Source: Bacteroidales bacterium (GTDB lineage: Bacteria; Bacteroidota; Bacteroidia; Bacteroidales; UBA932). Taken from it: a stretch of DNA of 64,000 bases. A model generated the notes under the pieces. The model worked only from the letters and a program-made list of their open reading frames with translations. It searched no databases and was not told the DNA's origin. Shown in pieces: positions 19,262 through 27,594 of this stretch (its first letter is position 1; every line of letters begins with the position of its first letter). Where the stretch lies: contig JAGAAF010000051.1 of the NCBI GenBank assembly GCA_017615435.1, forward strand, positions 1 through 64,000. Reading direction: 5' to 3'. Made by a program: the position numbers and the translations under genes.

Positions 19262-20914
19262 TTATCGTGCGCCTCCGCCGAAGCCGCCGCCGGAGAAGCC
19301 GCCACCGCCGCCGAAGGAGGTCATACCTCCGAAGCCGCCGGATGCGGTCTTCATCTGGGCCGAGGCTGAGGCGTTCGTGATTGCATAACCCATACGGTGA
19401 GTCATCCAGATAATCTGGCGGGCAGTGGTGGGATCGGCATAGACTGTTTCGCTGAAGATCTTTGGATCGATGTCCGCGAGTTCTTTCGCTATCTTGTCTG
19501 CGATGCCGAATATCATTCCGAACACGAGATAATCGTTCCATAGTCCGACTTCACGGGTGGTGCGTTCTCCTACCAGAGTGAAATCTTTGAGGTATTTGCA
19601 GAAACCTGCCAGTTTACGTGCTTCCGCCTTGCCTTCGTCAGTAAACCTTCCGGAAGAGATCATATATGAATCAGCCTTCAGCTGGTTCATCGCATCTTCG
19701 GAAGTGGAAACGCACCATTTATTGACCTTGCGATAGTGGCTTTTGCTCCAGCGGGAGAATTCTTTGTCCTGAAGGATGACATCCGAGCCGGATGCCTCTT
19801 TCATCATATCGTAGAGGCCTTTGTAGCAGGCAGGCAGTCCGTCGAACGAAACTGAGTCGTTGAAATGGAACTCGACCTTGTCGTTAGAGTCGCGGCTGAC
19901 GGACAGCAAGCCGCGCTCGACCATACGAAGTATCATCGCGCCGGCGAGCTGGCTGTCCTGCGCCGCGCCCGACTTGAGTTTGCGCCAGATAAACTCACCC
20001 TCCAGGACATCACCCTTGTAAGGGACATCGCGGCACCAGTCGATGTGCTTCATCGACGGTACTCCAAGTATGGATTTGTAGTGCGCCTTTACCGCTATTA
20101 TCACCAGAAGTATCGATAACAGCGACCAGCCGAGGGTAAATGCAAGAACCAGCCATCCGTCGAAGTCATCTTCGTCCTCTCCGAGAGCAGTTTTCTTATC
20201 GTAGGATGAGCCTTCCAGCGCATACTCCAAAACATCGTTGAAATCCCTGTCCAGAGCGTTCGGGGAATAGAATATGCCTTTGTCGAAGCGCAAAAGGGCG
20301 ATTACTGAAGATTTACTGCGGAAACGTTCGATGGAGCGGTAAACTGCCTGTCCGTCTTCAAGCGACGAACTTCCCTCGAAGCCGAAGCCCCACACGCGAC
20401 AATTGTCGGCGGACAGAGGCACGCCCTCCGCGCTTATCTTCACGGTGACCTTTTCCGGCCGCGACGAGAGGCCGGGCGAGACGAGCTGCATATGCAGCAT
20501 ATCGTAGTCGCGCAGGGTCTGCACGGCGCCGGTTATTGTGTAGCGCACGGTGAAGACGTGATCGCCCATCGAGCCGAGGCCCCAGCAGAGTTCCACGCCG
20601 TCCTTGCCGTGGACGATGCCGTATTTGCCGGCCTTCTGTTTGAGGCTGCGCTTAACGTTCCATTCGCCGTCGTCCTCGAACAGCACTCCGCCCTCGCTGA
20701 CTGAGAAATCGCGGACCGACATATTGCGGAGATTGCTCTTCACGAGATACCACTCGGTGCCTTCATCCGCGCGGATATCCCAGATTTCAGTGAAATGCGC
20801 GTTACCCTCACGGTCCAGCGAAACGCTTATGTCGATACTGCGGATAGCACCGGCCTGTGCCTGGAGGACACAAGCCAGTAATATGCAAAGCGAAGATATA
20901 ATGCGACGAAACAT
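19262..20914 (-). CDS. DUF2207 membrane protein with Gly-rich tail
   Basis: A 550-residue protein with a signal peptide (cleavage near LQAQA), an extracytoplasmic DUF2207 domain (about 25-240), a transmembrane helix (about 253-275), a cytoplasmic segment with further hydrophobic stretches, and a Gly/Phe-rich tail (GGGGGFSGGGFGGG). This is the YciQ-like family commonly paired with LemA; function unknown. Its start overlaps the lemA stop (TAATG), so the two are translationally coupled. Confidence 0.85.
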   Translation of the reverse strand: MFRRIISSLCILLACVLQAQAGAIRSIDISVSLDREGNAHFTEIWDIRADEGTEWYLVKSNLRNMSVRDFSVSEGGVLFEDDGEWNVKRSLKQKAGKYGIVHGKDGVELCWGLGSMGDHVFTVRYTITGAVQTLRDYDMLHMQLVSPGLSSRPEKVTVKISAEGVPLSADNCRVWGFGFEGSSSLEDGQAVYRSIERFRSKSSVIALLRFDKGIFYSPNALDRDFNDVLEYALEGSSYDKKTALGEDEDDFDGWLVLAFTLGWSLLSILLVIIAVKAHYKSILGVPSMKHIDWCRDVPYKGDVLEGEFIWRKLKSGAAQDSQLAGAMILRMVERGLLSVSRDSNDKVEFHFNDSVSFDGLPACYKGLYDMMKEASGSDVILQDKEFSRWSKSHYRKVNKWCVSTSEDAMNQLKADSYMISSGRFTDEGKAEARKLAGFCKYLKDFTLVGERTTREVGLWNDYLVFGMIFGIADKIAKELADIDPKIFSETVYADPTTARQIIWMTHRMGYAITNASASAQMKTASGGFGGMTSFGGGGGFSGGGFGGGAR

Positions 20915-21462
20915 TATTTCATCGAAGGCATATCGGTCTTGCCTTCAGGCTCGGCGAGATAGTCCTTTGCCTGGAAACCAAGGATGGCGGCAGCGATGCT
21001 GTCCGGGAACATCCTTACCATACGGTTGAACTTCGTGACGGTGTCGTTGTAGGTCATACGGCTGAGGCGGACCTGATTCTCGTACCTGCCGACTTCGTCC
21101 ATAGTCTTGACATAGGTCTCGTTGGCTTTCAGCGCGGGATACTGCTCGGCAACCACATTGATTTGGCGCATCGCTTCGGCTATCCTGCCTTCCTGCGCGG
21201 CTACGTCGGCTGCGGTGCTGTTGCGCCCAATCGCCGTCCTCTGGGCGATAACGTCCATAAGGGTTTTGTATTCGTGCTCACTGTAACCTTTAGTGAGTTC
21301 GGCAAGAGCGGTCAGGGCATCCCAACGGCTGTTCTGCTGCACGCCTATCTGGCTGAGAGCATTCTTGCAGAGTTCGTCCTGTGACACGAGTTTGCGCTGA
21401 GCGCCGATGAGCCACAGCGCTATCAGCGCCACGACTACGATAATAATAATTGCTGTGATCAT
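20914..21462 (-). CDS. lemA: LemA family protein
   Basis: A 182-residue LemA protein: one N-terminal transmembrane helix (about 2-18) followed by the helical-bundle domain with the conserved NALSQIGVQQNSRWDAL and TYNDTVTKFNRMVRMFP blocks. LemA proteins are membrane-anchored with a small exposed N-terminus; their role is unclear. It forms an operon with the DUF2207 gene. A TATCTTTG box ends only 4 nt before the ATG, so the mRNA may be leaderless. Confidence 0.92.
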   Translation of the reverse strand: MITAIIIIVVVALIALWLIGAQRKLVSQDELCKNALSQIGVQQNSRWDALTALAELTKGYSEHEYKTLMDVIAQRTAIGRNSTAADVAAQEGRIAEAMRQINVVAEQYPALKANETYVKTMDEVGRYENQVRLSRMTYNDTVTKFNRMVRMFPDSIAAAILGFQAKDYLAEPEGKTDMPSMK

Positions 21463-21466
21463 AACA

Positions 21467-21474
21467 CAAAGATA
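21467..21474 (-). promoter_or_regulatory. -7 promoter box of lemA, adjacent to start codon
   Basis: Minus-strand TATCTTTG ending 4 nt before the lemA ATG. Transcription would begin at or within a few bases of the start codon. Confidence 0.55.
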
Positions 21475-21513
21475 ACAATAATTCCCGATGGAATAATTCT
21501 GTCGTTTGAACGA

Positions 21514-21576
21514 TCGAAGTGATTGAAGCGTTTTAATCGTTTGAGACGTTTGAGGTGTTCGAGACTTTCAATGCTT
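21514..21576. repeat. Degenerate 9-bp tandem tract in lemA-chorismate mutase gap
   Basis: The 328-bp gap between the lemA promoter and chorismate mutase contains about seven degenerate 9-bp units of the form TTGA(A/G)N(C/T)GT. Downstream of it lies repeat copy 3 (21600-21673) and then about 120 bp with no recognised feature up to the -7 box at 21794. No open frame with protein-like character covers the tract. Confidence 0.4.
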
Positions 21577-21599
21577 GCTACGTATTTAGAGGTGTTTGA

Positions 21600-21673
21600 G
21601 GCGTGAAATGCATCTTTGTGATATATAGATAGTTGGCCAAAGTGCTACCCCCTCTCCACGGAGGTAGAGCATT
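21600..21673 (+). repeat. RAYT-associated repeat unit, copy 3 (74 bp)
   Basis: Starts with the same 13-mer GGCGTGAAATGCA as copy 1 and ends with GCTACC...GGTAGAGCATT (one extra base in the right arm). It is a stand-alone copy 2.4 kb from the transposase, showing that the unit is dispersed. Confidence 0.6.
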
Positions 21674-21793
21674 GTTTAAATCACTAAGATACAGGCAGTT
21701 ATGTTTTACGGGCCATCACCGGGGAGTGAGGAGAAGGGCTAGGTATGGAGTGTGGGTGGGGTGTGGGGCGCGAGGAAGTATCAAGTTTTTCGT

Positions 21794-21801
21794 TAAATTT
21801 G
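21794..21801 (+). promoter_or_regulatory. -7 promoter box of chorismate mutase operon
   Basis: TAAATTTG, matching TAnnTTTG. It rules out the GTG at 21803 as a start and supports ATG 21827, leaving 25 nt between box and start. Confidence 0.55.
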
Positions 21802-21826
21802 CGTGGCGGATGCTCATTACACCAAG

Positions 21827-22090
21827 ATGAAAACACTTGAGGAAATACGGGCGAGGATCGATGAGGTCGATGAGCGGATGGCGGAGCTGTTCGCGGAAAG
21901 GATGAAACTTGTCCGTGAAGCAGCAGAGTACAAGCGCGCGGCTGGTTTGCCGGTAGAAGACAAAGAGCGCGAGAAAGAGATTCTGGCCAGACACGGAGAG
22001 CGTTTTTCCGACGATCCAAAGTTGCGGTCCGAGTATGAGCGCTTTCAGAAAACGGTCATACAAATCTCCAAAGACGACCAGGCACGATGA
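21827..22090 (+). CDS. Chorismate mutase (AroQ type)
   Basis: Converts chorismate to prephenate for Phe/Tyr synthesis. The 87 residues from ATG 21827 form the all-helical AroQ fold: an N-terminal helix with the active-site Arg (LEEIRARIDEVDERMAELFAERMKL contains the conserved I-D-x-x-D pattern), then the RAAGLPVEDKEREKEIL-like block and a C-terminal helix. The start is set by the -7 box just upstream and gives a standard length. It overlaps the DAHP synthase by ATGA, so the two are likely co-translated and may interact physically. Confidence 0.88.
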   Translation: MKTLEEIRARIDEVDERMAELFAERMKLVREAAEYKRAAGLPVEDKEREKEILARHGERFSDDPKLRSEYERFQKTVIQISKDDQAR

Positions 22091-23118
22091 AGAATATGAT
22101 ATTCAAGCGCAGGCTGCCGATTCCGAAGGAGTTGAAGGAGATGTATCCCGTCTCTGAGGAAGGAGCGCGGGCAAAGCAGGGCAACGACGCCGAGATCCAA
22201 AAAATCATCACCGGCGGGAGCGACAAAATGCTTCTAGTGATAGGTCCCTGCTCCGCAGATCGCGAGGACGCAGTGCTTGAATATATCGAACGCCTGAACA
22301 CGCTGAAGGACAAAGTCAAAGACAAAATATTCATAGTTCCACGCATCTTCACCAACAAGCCAAGGTCAAATGGCGCCGGGTATATGGGGATGCTTCATCA
22401 GCCGGATCCCAATGCCGAACCGGACGTACTCCAAGGCCTGATTGCGCTGAGAAGACTTCATATGCGGGTGCTCAACGAAACGGGGTTCTCCTGCGCGGAC
22501 GAACTGCTGTATCCTGAAGAGCACCGCTTCCTTTCCGACCTGCTGTCGTATGTGTCGGTGGGAGCGCGGTCGGTCGAGGATCAGCAGCACCGCCTGACCG
22601 CCAGCGGGCTGGACATCCCCGTGGGGATGAAAAACCCGCAGGGCGGAAGCCTCGCGGCGCTGCTGAACTCGATAAGGGCTGCGCAGACTCCTCACACTTT
22701 CATCTACCGAAACTGGGAGGTCGAGAGCAAGGGAAATCCCCTCGCCCACGCCATTCTGAGAGGCTGGTCAGATGCCAATGAAAACGCACACCCCAATTTC
22801 GATTTTGATACATTAACACGCCTCTCAGACATATACAGCAGTAGTAATCTAAGTAATCCGGCTTTAATAATTGATACCAACCATTCAAACTCCGGCAAAG
22901 ACTTCCTCAAGCAAGGCGACATCGCTAAAGACGTGCTGAAAAGCGCCGCTAAAAGCGCCGATATCAAACGCCTCCTGAAGGGATTTATGATCGAATCCTA
23001 CCTCAAAGACGGCTGCCAGCAGCCCGGAGGCTCAAACTACGGCCAGTCCATCACAGATCCCTGCCTGGGCTGGGAGAAGACTGAAAAACTGATACTCGAA
23101 CTAGCAGAATTATGGTAA
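22087..23118 (+). CDS. aroF: 3-deoxy-7-phosphoheptulonate synthase (type I DAHP synthase)
   Basis: First enzyme of the shikimate pathway, condensing PEP with erythrose 4-phosphate. The 343 residues include LLVIGPCSADRED (about 51-63), PRIFTNKPRSNGAGYMGM (about 88-105, the PEP-binding loop of this subgroup), GARSVEDQQHR (near 160-170), KNPQGG and the metal-site residues in DTNHSNSGKD. There is no fused mutase domain; the separate chorismate mutase just upstream may supply regulation, as seen for fused forms elsewhere (inference). Which feedback inhibitor applies cannot be read, so the symbol is tentative. It overlaps the following lipoprotein gene by 7 bp. Confidence 0.93.
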   Translation: MKNMIFKRRLPIPKELKEMYPVSEEGARAKQGNDAEIQKIITGGSDKMLLVIGPCSADREDAVLEYIERLNTLKDKVKDKIFIVPRIFTNKPRSNGAGYMGMLHQPDPNAEPDVLQGLIALRRLHMRVLNETGFSCADELLYPEEHRFLSDLLSYVSVGARSVEDQQHRLTASGLDIPVGMKNPQGGSLAALLNSIRAAQTPHTFIYRNWEVESKGNPLAHAILRGWSDANENAHPNFDFDTLTRLSDIYSSSNLSNPALIIDTNHSNSGKDFLKQGDIAKDVLKSAAKSADIKRLLKGFMIESYLKDGCQQPGGSNYGQSITDPCLGWEKTEKLILELAELW

Positions 23119-23867
23119 AAAGATTTCTATACCTTATCCCGGCAATACTGCTTCTCGCGGCAGCCTGCCAGCCTGAAGACATCGATTTCGGCACAGGCAG
23201 CAACACCCGCAACTATCGAATAAAGACCTTCGACAACTACACCTTCGCATATAATGCCGACGGCACGGTCGCCTCGATTACCTCGAGTGCCAGAACTATC
23301 AACTTCGCTTACAACGGCAAGTCGCTCGAAATCTCGAACGGCGACGCAGTAGAGTATCAGATAAGCCTGGGCAAAGACGGCTTCGCCACCAAGATCGAAA
23401 GGTCCGGGCACACTTGGACTATCGATTACAATAAGGCCGGCTACATCACTAAAGTCTCACTGGACGGCGTCCAGGCCACATCCCAGACCGTGTCTTCGAA
23501 CGACATCCAATACTGGACAGACTACGACCTGGCCAACGATTTCTGGAGAAAGAACGAAGCTACTTACCTTCCCAAAGCCAATGTCGGGTTCGTGCAGACC
23601 AACTGGATCAGCACTCTTGGTCTGGAAAGATGGCTTTTCGAAGCACGGCTTCTCGGCAACACCTCCGCTAACCTGCTTGAATCCACCCGCTGGACCAACG
23701 CCGACGGCAAAGACAAAAAAACATCCGTCTACCAGTACGAAACTGACGCAAACGGATGTGCGACTATGGAAATCAAGTACTATGGTGAGTGGAACGAGTT
23801 CGACGTGGACAATCTCAGCCGAATCGAGTCACACACCTTCACCTGGGAGGCTATTCCTCAACCTTAG
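23112..23867 (+). CDS. DUF4595-like lipoprotein
   Basis: A 251-residue lipoprotein (lipobox Cys near residue 19, LLAAACQ). The body contains repeated short strands such as FAYNADGTVASIT and FAYNGKSLEI, reminiscent of the DUF4595/YD-like beta-repeat lipoproteins common in Bacteroidales. Function unknown. It overlaps the DAHP synthase by 7 bp on one side and the convergent trpB2-like gene by 17 bp on the other. Its link to aromatic amino acid synthesis is likely positional only. Confidence 0.65.
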   Translation: MVKRFLYLIPAILLLAAACQPEDIDFGTGSNTRNYRIKTFDNYTFAYNADGTVASITSSARTINFAYNGKSLEISNGDAVEYQISLGKDGFATKIERSGHTWTIDYNKAGYITKVSLDGVQATSQTVSSNDIQYWTDYDLANDFWRKNEATYLPKANVGFVQTNWISTLGLERWLFEARLLGNTSANLLESTRWTNADGKDKKTSVYQYETDANGCATMEIKYYGEWNEFDVDNLSRIESHTFTWEAIPQP

Positions 23868-25224
23868 GCAGCTTGGCAAGATTTGCGGCTATCTCCTCGT
23901 CAGTGGGGATGTAGTCGTTCATCGTGCCGTTGTTGAACTGCTCGTAGGCTTTCAGATCGAAATAACCCGTGCCGGTGAGGCCAAAGACGATGGTCTTCTC
24001 CTCGCCAGTCTCTTTGCATTTCAGGGCCTCGTCGATAGCCACCCTGATGGCGTGTGAGCTTTCAGGTGCGGGAAGAGTACCTTCCACGCGGGCGAAGAGC
24101 TGAGCGGCCTCGAAGACCGAGGTCTGCTCCACCGCACGCGCCTCGAAGAGACCGTCGTGATAGAGCTGCGACAGAATGCTGGACATACCGTGATAGCGCA
24201 GACCGCCGGCGTGGTTGGCCGAAGGAATAAAGTCGCTGCCGAGGGTGTACATCTTCGCGAGCGGGCAGATGTGGCCGGTGTCGCAGAAGTCGTAGGCGAA
24301 CTTGCCACGGGTGAACGACGGGCAGGATGCCGGCTCCACGGCGATAATCTTATAGTCAGCTTCGCCGCGCAGCATCTCGCCGATGAACGGACTGGCGAGG
24401 CCGCCGAGGTTAGAGCCGCCGCCTGCGCAGCCGATTATGATATCCGGCTTGATGCCGTATTTCTTGAGGGCCGTCTGGGTCTCCAGGCCGATGATGGTCT
24501 GATGCAGAAGGACCTGGTTCAGAACGGAACCGAGCTCATAGCGATAACCTTCGTTTTTCACGGCGGTCTCCACAGCCTCTGAGATTGCGCAACCAAGGCT
24601 TCCGGTCGTTCCGGGGAACTCTGCCAGGATCTTGCGGCCGATTTCTGTGGTGTCGCTCGGGGAAGGTGTGACCTGTGCGCCATAGGTTCTCATCACCTCG
24701 CGACGGAAAGGCTTCTGCTCATACGAGACCTTCACCATAAAAACTTTAAGGTCCAGCCCAAAGAAGCCGCAGGCCATACTGAGGGCTGTTCCCCACTGTC
24801 CTGCGCCCGTCTCCGTGGTCACGCCCTTCAGACCCTGCTTCTTTGCGTAGTAGGCTTGGGCGATTGCGGAGTTCAGTTTGTGCGAACCGGAGGTGTTGTT
24901 GCCTTCGAATTTGTAGTAAATCTTCGCCGGAGTCTGCAGCGCTTCCTCCAAGAAATACGCGCGCACGAGAGGCGACGGACGATACATCTTGTAGAAGTTC
25001 AGGACTTCTACGGGAATGGGGATATACTGGGTGTCGTTGTCAAGTTCCTGCTTCACCAATTCCTTGCAGAAAATGGGCTCCAGTTCCTCAGCCGTCAACG
25101 GCTTTCCGGTTCCGGGATTGAGCAGCGGAGCCGGCTTTACCTTCATATCCGCGCGGACATTATACCAGCTGGTAGGGATCTCTGCCTCGTCGAGGTAGAT
25201 CTTGTAGGGGATTTTCTTCTCCAT
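23851..25224 (-). CDS. Tryptophan synthase beta-like protein (TrpB2 type)
   Basis: PLP-dependent enzyme of the TrpB2 subgroup, which forms Trp from indole and Ser and often works without TrpA. The 457 residues include an N-terminal extension typical of TrpB2, the PLP Lys in NTSGSHKLNSA (about 110-120), the ETGAGQWG motif (about 136-143) and the phosphate-binding CAGGGSNLGG (about 266-275). It has no trpA neighbour and is next to the DAHP synthase operon on the opposite strand, so an aromatic role fits. Length exceeds TrpB1 (about 400), supporting TrpB2. Confidence 0.9.
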   Translation of the reverse strand: MEKKIPYKIYLDEAEIPTSWYNVRADMKVKPAPLLNPGTGKPLTAEELEPIFCKELVKQELDNDTQYIPIPVEVLNFYKMYRPSPLVRAYFLEEALQTPAKIYYKFEGNNTSGSHKLNSAIAQAYYAKKQGLKGVTTETGAGQWGTALSMACGFFGLDLKVFMVKVSYEQKPFRREVMRTYGAQVTPSPSDTTEIGRKILAEFPGTTGSLGCAISEAVETAVKNEGYRYELGSVLNQVLLHQTIIGLETQTALKKYGIKPDIIIGCAGGGSNLGGLASPFIGEMLRGEADYKIIAVEPASCPSFTRGKFAYDFCDTGHICPLAKMYTLGSDFIPSANHAGGLRYHGMSSILSQLYHDGLFEARAVEQTSVFEAAQLFARVEGTLPAPESSHAIRVAIDEALKCKETGEEKTIVFGLTGTGYFDLKAYEQFNNGTMNDYIPTDEEIAANLAKLPKVEE

Positions 25225-25264
25225 ATAAACAATAATTAACCGATACTAATATAAGAATTATTTG

Positions 25265-25272
25265 TATTTTTG
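25265..25272 (+). promoter_or_regulatory. -7 promoter box of the ThrE-family gene
   Basis: TATTTTTG, matching TAnnTTTG, with only 9 nt before the ATG at 25282. It overlaps the TTG alternative start at 25270, which is therefore unlikely. Confidence 0.5.
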
Positions 25273-25281
25273 CGGCGGTTT

Positions 25282-26505
25282 ATGGAAGAAAAGGTACTCG
25301 AAACCGCCTCTTTGGCCGGTCACATACTGCTCGAAAACGGAGCTGAGATAGCGCGCGTGGAGGAGACTATGGAGCGCATCGCCCGTCATTACGGCGTTGT
25401 GGACCAGAACTTCTTTGTGCTGAGCAACGGTATCTTCACCACAGGCCAGGCCGGCTACGCGAAGGTGGAGTTCATCCCCTTCAAAGGAGCGCAGCTCGAA
25501 CGAGTAGCGGCCGTAAACCAGATCTCGCGCGACATCGAAGCCGGCAAGTACACGGTCGAGGAGGCGCGCGAGCGTCTTCTGGAGATCCGCGCGAGCAAGC
25601 CCAAGGCGGCGTGGGAGCAGATCCTGGGCTCGGCCGTGGGTTCCGCCGGCTTCTGTATGATCTTCGGAGGCGGACTGCTCGATGCTGCCGCGGCCTTCGT
25701 CGTGGGTATGCTCCTATGGACCTTCGTCGTGTTCGCGAGCGGCCCGCATATGAGCAAGCCGATCGGAAACATAGTCGGCAGCGCGCTCGCCACCCTTCTG
25801 TGCATCATCTTCCATCGCATCGGTTTCGGCGTGAGCCTGGGAAATATGATCGTGGGCTCGCTGATCCCGCTTATTCCGGGAGTCGCGTTCACCAACGGCA
25901 TCAGGGACATCGCGGATGAGGATTACATAGCCGGCGCCACCCGTCTGCTGGACGCGATTATGGTGTTCTTCTGCATCGCTGCGGGTGTTGTCGTCACATT
26001 TATGGCGGCCTACCTTATCGAAGGGCAGATGATACTGGTAAACGGCACGGAACCGGATGCTCTGTCGGGCACGCTCCCGATGCAGGCGCTGGCGGCCTTT
26101 ATCGGCACGGTCGGCTTCTCCGTCCTCTTCGGTGTGCCGCGCAAGAACTACGTTCAGACGGCAGTGGTCGCCACCATCGGTTGGGCGGCCTACCTTATAT
26201 TATATAGGTATACGGTTCTCGGGCCCGCGATCAGCACTTTCGTGGCCACGGTCATAGTAGCCTCGCTCGCACGCGCGTTCGCTTCGTGGTTCAAGACCCC
26301 TTCGACCGTCTATCTGATTCCCGGAGTATTCCCTATGATCCCGGGAGGCGGAATCTTCTGGACCACGTTCTTCCTCGTGTCCAGCCGGCTCTCCCCCGCT
26401 CTGCACAGCGGTATGCTCGCCCTCGAAGTCACCGCCGCCATCGTCCTTGGCATCGTCCTCGTCAGCGCCCTGCCGAAACATTTATTCTATCGTCCGCGCA
26501 GGTAA
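25282..26505 (+). CDS. Threonine/serine exporter family protein (ThrE, fused form)
   Basis: A 407-residue membrane protein combining the cytoplasmic N-terminal region and first membrane block (DUF1212 part, about 1-255) with the second membrane block (DUF3815/ThrE_2 part, about 270-405). Hydrophobic helices are obvious, including FVVGMLLWTFVVFASG and PSTVYLIPGVFPMIPGGG, the latter a family hallmark. The LLENGAEIARVEETMERIARHYG segment near residue 15 is typical of the N-terminus. It probably exports Thr/Ser or a related small molecule. The start follows a -7 box by 9 nt. It is convergent with capA. Confidence 0.88.
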   Translation: MEEKVLETASLAGHILLENGAEIARVEETMERIARHYGVVDQNFFVLSNGIFTTGQAGYAKVEFIPFKGAQLERVAAVNQISRDIEAGKYTVEEARERLLEIRASKPKAAWEQILGSAVGSAGFCMIFGGGLLDAAAAFVVGMLLWTFVVFASGPHMSKPIGNIVGSALATLLCIIFHRIGFGVSLGNMIVGSLIPLIPGVAFTNGIRDIADEDYIAGATRLLDAIMVFFCIAAGVVVTFMAAYLIEGQMILVNGTEPDALSGTLPMQALAAFIGTVGFSVLFGVPRKNYVQTAVVATIGWAAYLILYRYTVLGPAISTFVATVIVASLARAFASWFKTPSTVYLIPGVFPMIPGGGIFWTTFFLVSSRLSPALHSGMLALEVTAAIVLGIVLVSALPKHLFYRPRR

Positions 26506-26526
26506 TTTTTTCCGGGGGTGGACACG

Positions 26527-26553
26527 TCCGCCAGGATCACTACCTGTCGCGGA
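26527..26553 (-). terminator. Possible terminator at the end of the fimbrial operon
   Basis: On the minus strand TCCGC(GA)CAGG pairs with CCTGGCGGA around a 7-nt loop, immediately after the capA stop. The A/T run follows only after about 20 nt, so efficiency is doubtful. Confidence 0.35.
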
Positions 26554-27594
26554 CTAGATAAAGACAGTAGTATAAGAGTCTGTCAGTTGGTTCGGGAGGT
26601 AGCAGTGCATCCAGGTGTGGGAGATGTCGATAAGTTTGCCTTCGGAGATGCGGAGGGTGACCATCAGTTCGTCCTGGGTGTTGGGGGCACTCATATTCGA
26701 GACGGCATTACCGATTGAATAGTAAACCGGAACTTTGCGCCCGTCGGTGGTGGTGATGTTTGCCGCATCCTGAACCACGTGAGGATGGGCGCCGACTATT
26801 GCGTCTGCCCCCGCCTGGGCGAGCTTCACGGCCCAATCCTCCTGCCGCTGATTGTGCGTGAGCACATACTCATCGCCCCAATGGGGACAGACAAGCACGA
26901 AGTCGGCGCCACGCTCACGGGCCTTAGCAATCAGGCTCAGCACGGAATCGTCCTGCCGGCAGAGGATGTAGTGATCCAGTTCGGGATAGACATTGGTGCC
27001 GTATGTAAAATTGACTATAGCTATCGTCTGATCTTTCACCCTCACCAGAAGAGGATTTCGAAGCGTATCTTCAGGGAATGCGCAGCCGGTGTACTGTATG
27101 CGCCCGTCCAATTCCATCGCGTCGTAGCACAACAGAGTGCGTTTCAGCCCGGCCAGGCCCTTGTCGAGGATATGGTTGTTCGCAGTGAGGAAAACATCCA
27201 CCCCGCAGTCGGCGACATAATCCGCATACGAGTCAGGAGCGCTGAAAGCCGGATAACCTGTATATGGCTGCCCCGCAAGCGTGAACTCCATCCCCGCTAT
27301 CGCCAGGTCCGCCTCCCGAAGAGCCGGGGCGATAGAATCCAGGAAGGGAACAAAATCGAATTCGCGGGCTGTAGTCCTGTCCACAGTTTGCGCCCTGAAC
27401 CGCGCCGCATCGATCTGTCCGCGGTGCATCATCACGTCGCCTATTATGCGTACGGTCACGGTGTCCGGCCGCGGGGCGGGCAGCAGCTCCGGCAAGCTCT
27501 GCTCCCCCACCGTCGCCTTCGTCCTCCCGCCCCGCGGCCCGCAGGAAACGAGAGCCAGGGCAATCATAATGATTATGAATGTCCGAGACCTCAT
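26554..27594 (-). CDS. CapA-family metallophosphoesterase lipoprotein
   Basis: A 346-residue lipoprotein (Cys about 18, LVSCG) of the CapA/PGA_cap calcineurin-like family. Visible metal-site motifs are IIGDVMMHRG (about 49-58), TANNHILDKG (near 136-145), CPHWGDEY (near 235-242) and GAHPHVVQ (near 266-273). Named after poly-gamma-glutamate capsule synthesis, but most homologues have unproven substrates. The start overlaps the stop of the upstream fimbrial gene by one base (TAATG), making it the last gene of the pilus operon. A role in modifying or tethering the pilus is inference. Confidence 0.85.
   Translation of the reverse strand: MRSRTFIIIMIALALVSCGPRGGRTKATVGEQSLPELLPAPRPDTVTVRIIGDVMMHRGQIDAARFRAQTVDRTTAREFDFVPFLDSIAPALREADLAIAGMEFTLAGQPYTGYPAFSAPDSYADYVADCGVDVFLTANNHILDKGLAGLKRTLLCYDAMELDGRIQYTGCAFPEDTLRNPLLVRVKDQTIAIVNFTYGTNVYPELDHYILCRQDDSVLSLIAKARERGADFVLVCPHWGDEYVLTHNQRQEDWAVKLAQAGADAIVGAHPHVVQDAANITTTDGRKVPVYYSIGNAVSNMSAPNTQDELMVTLRISEGKLIDISHTWMHCYLPNQLTDSYTTVFI

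Noticed and set aside
25270..25284. TTG 25270 as start of the ThrE-family gene
   Set aside because: It lies inside the -7 box; ATG 25282 gives a normal N-terminus.
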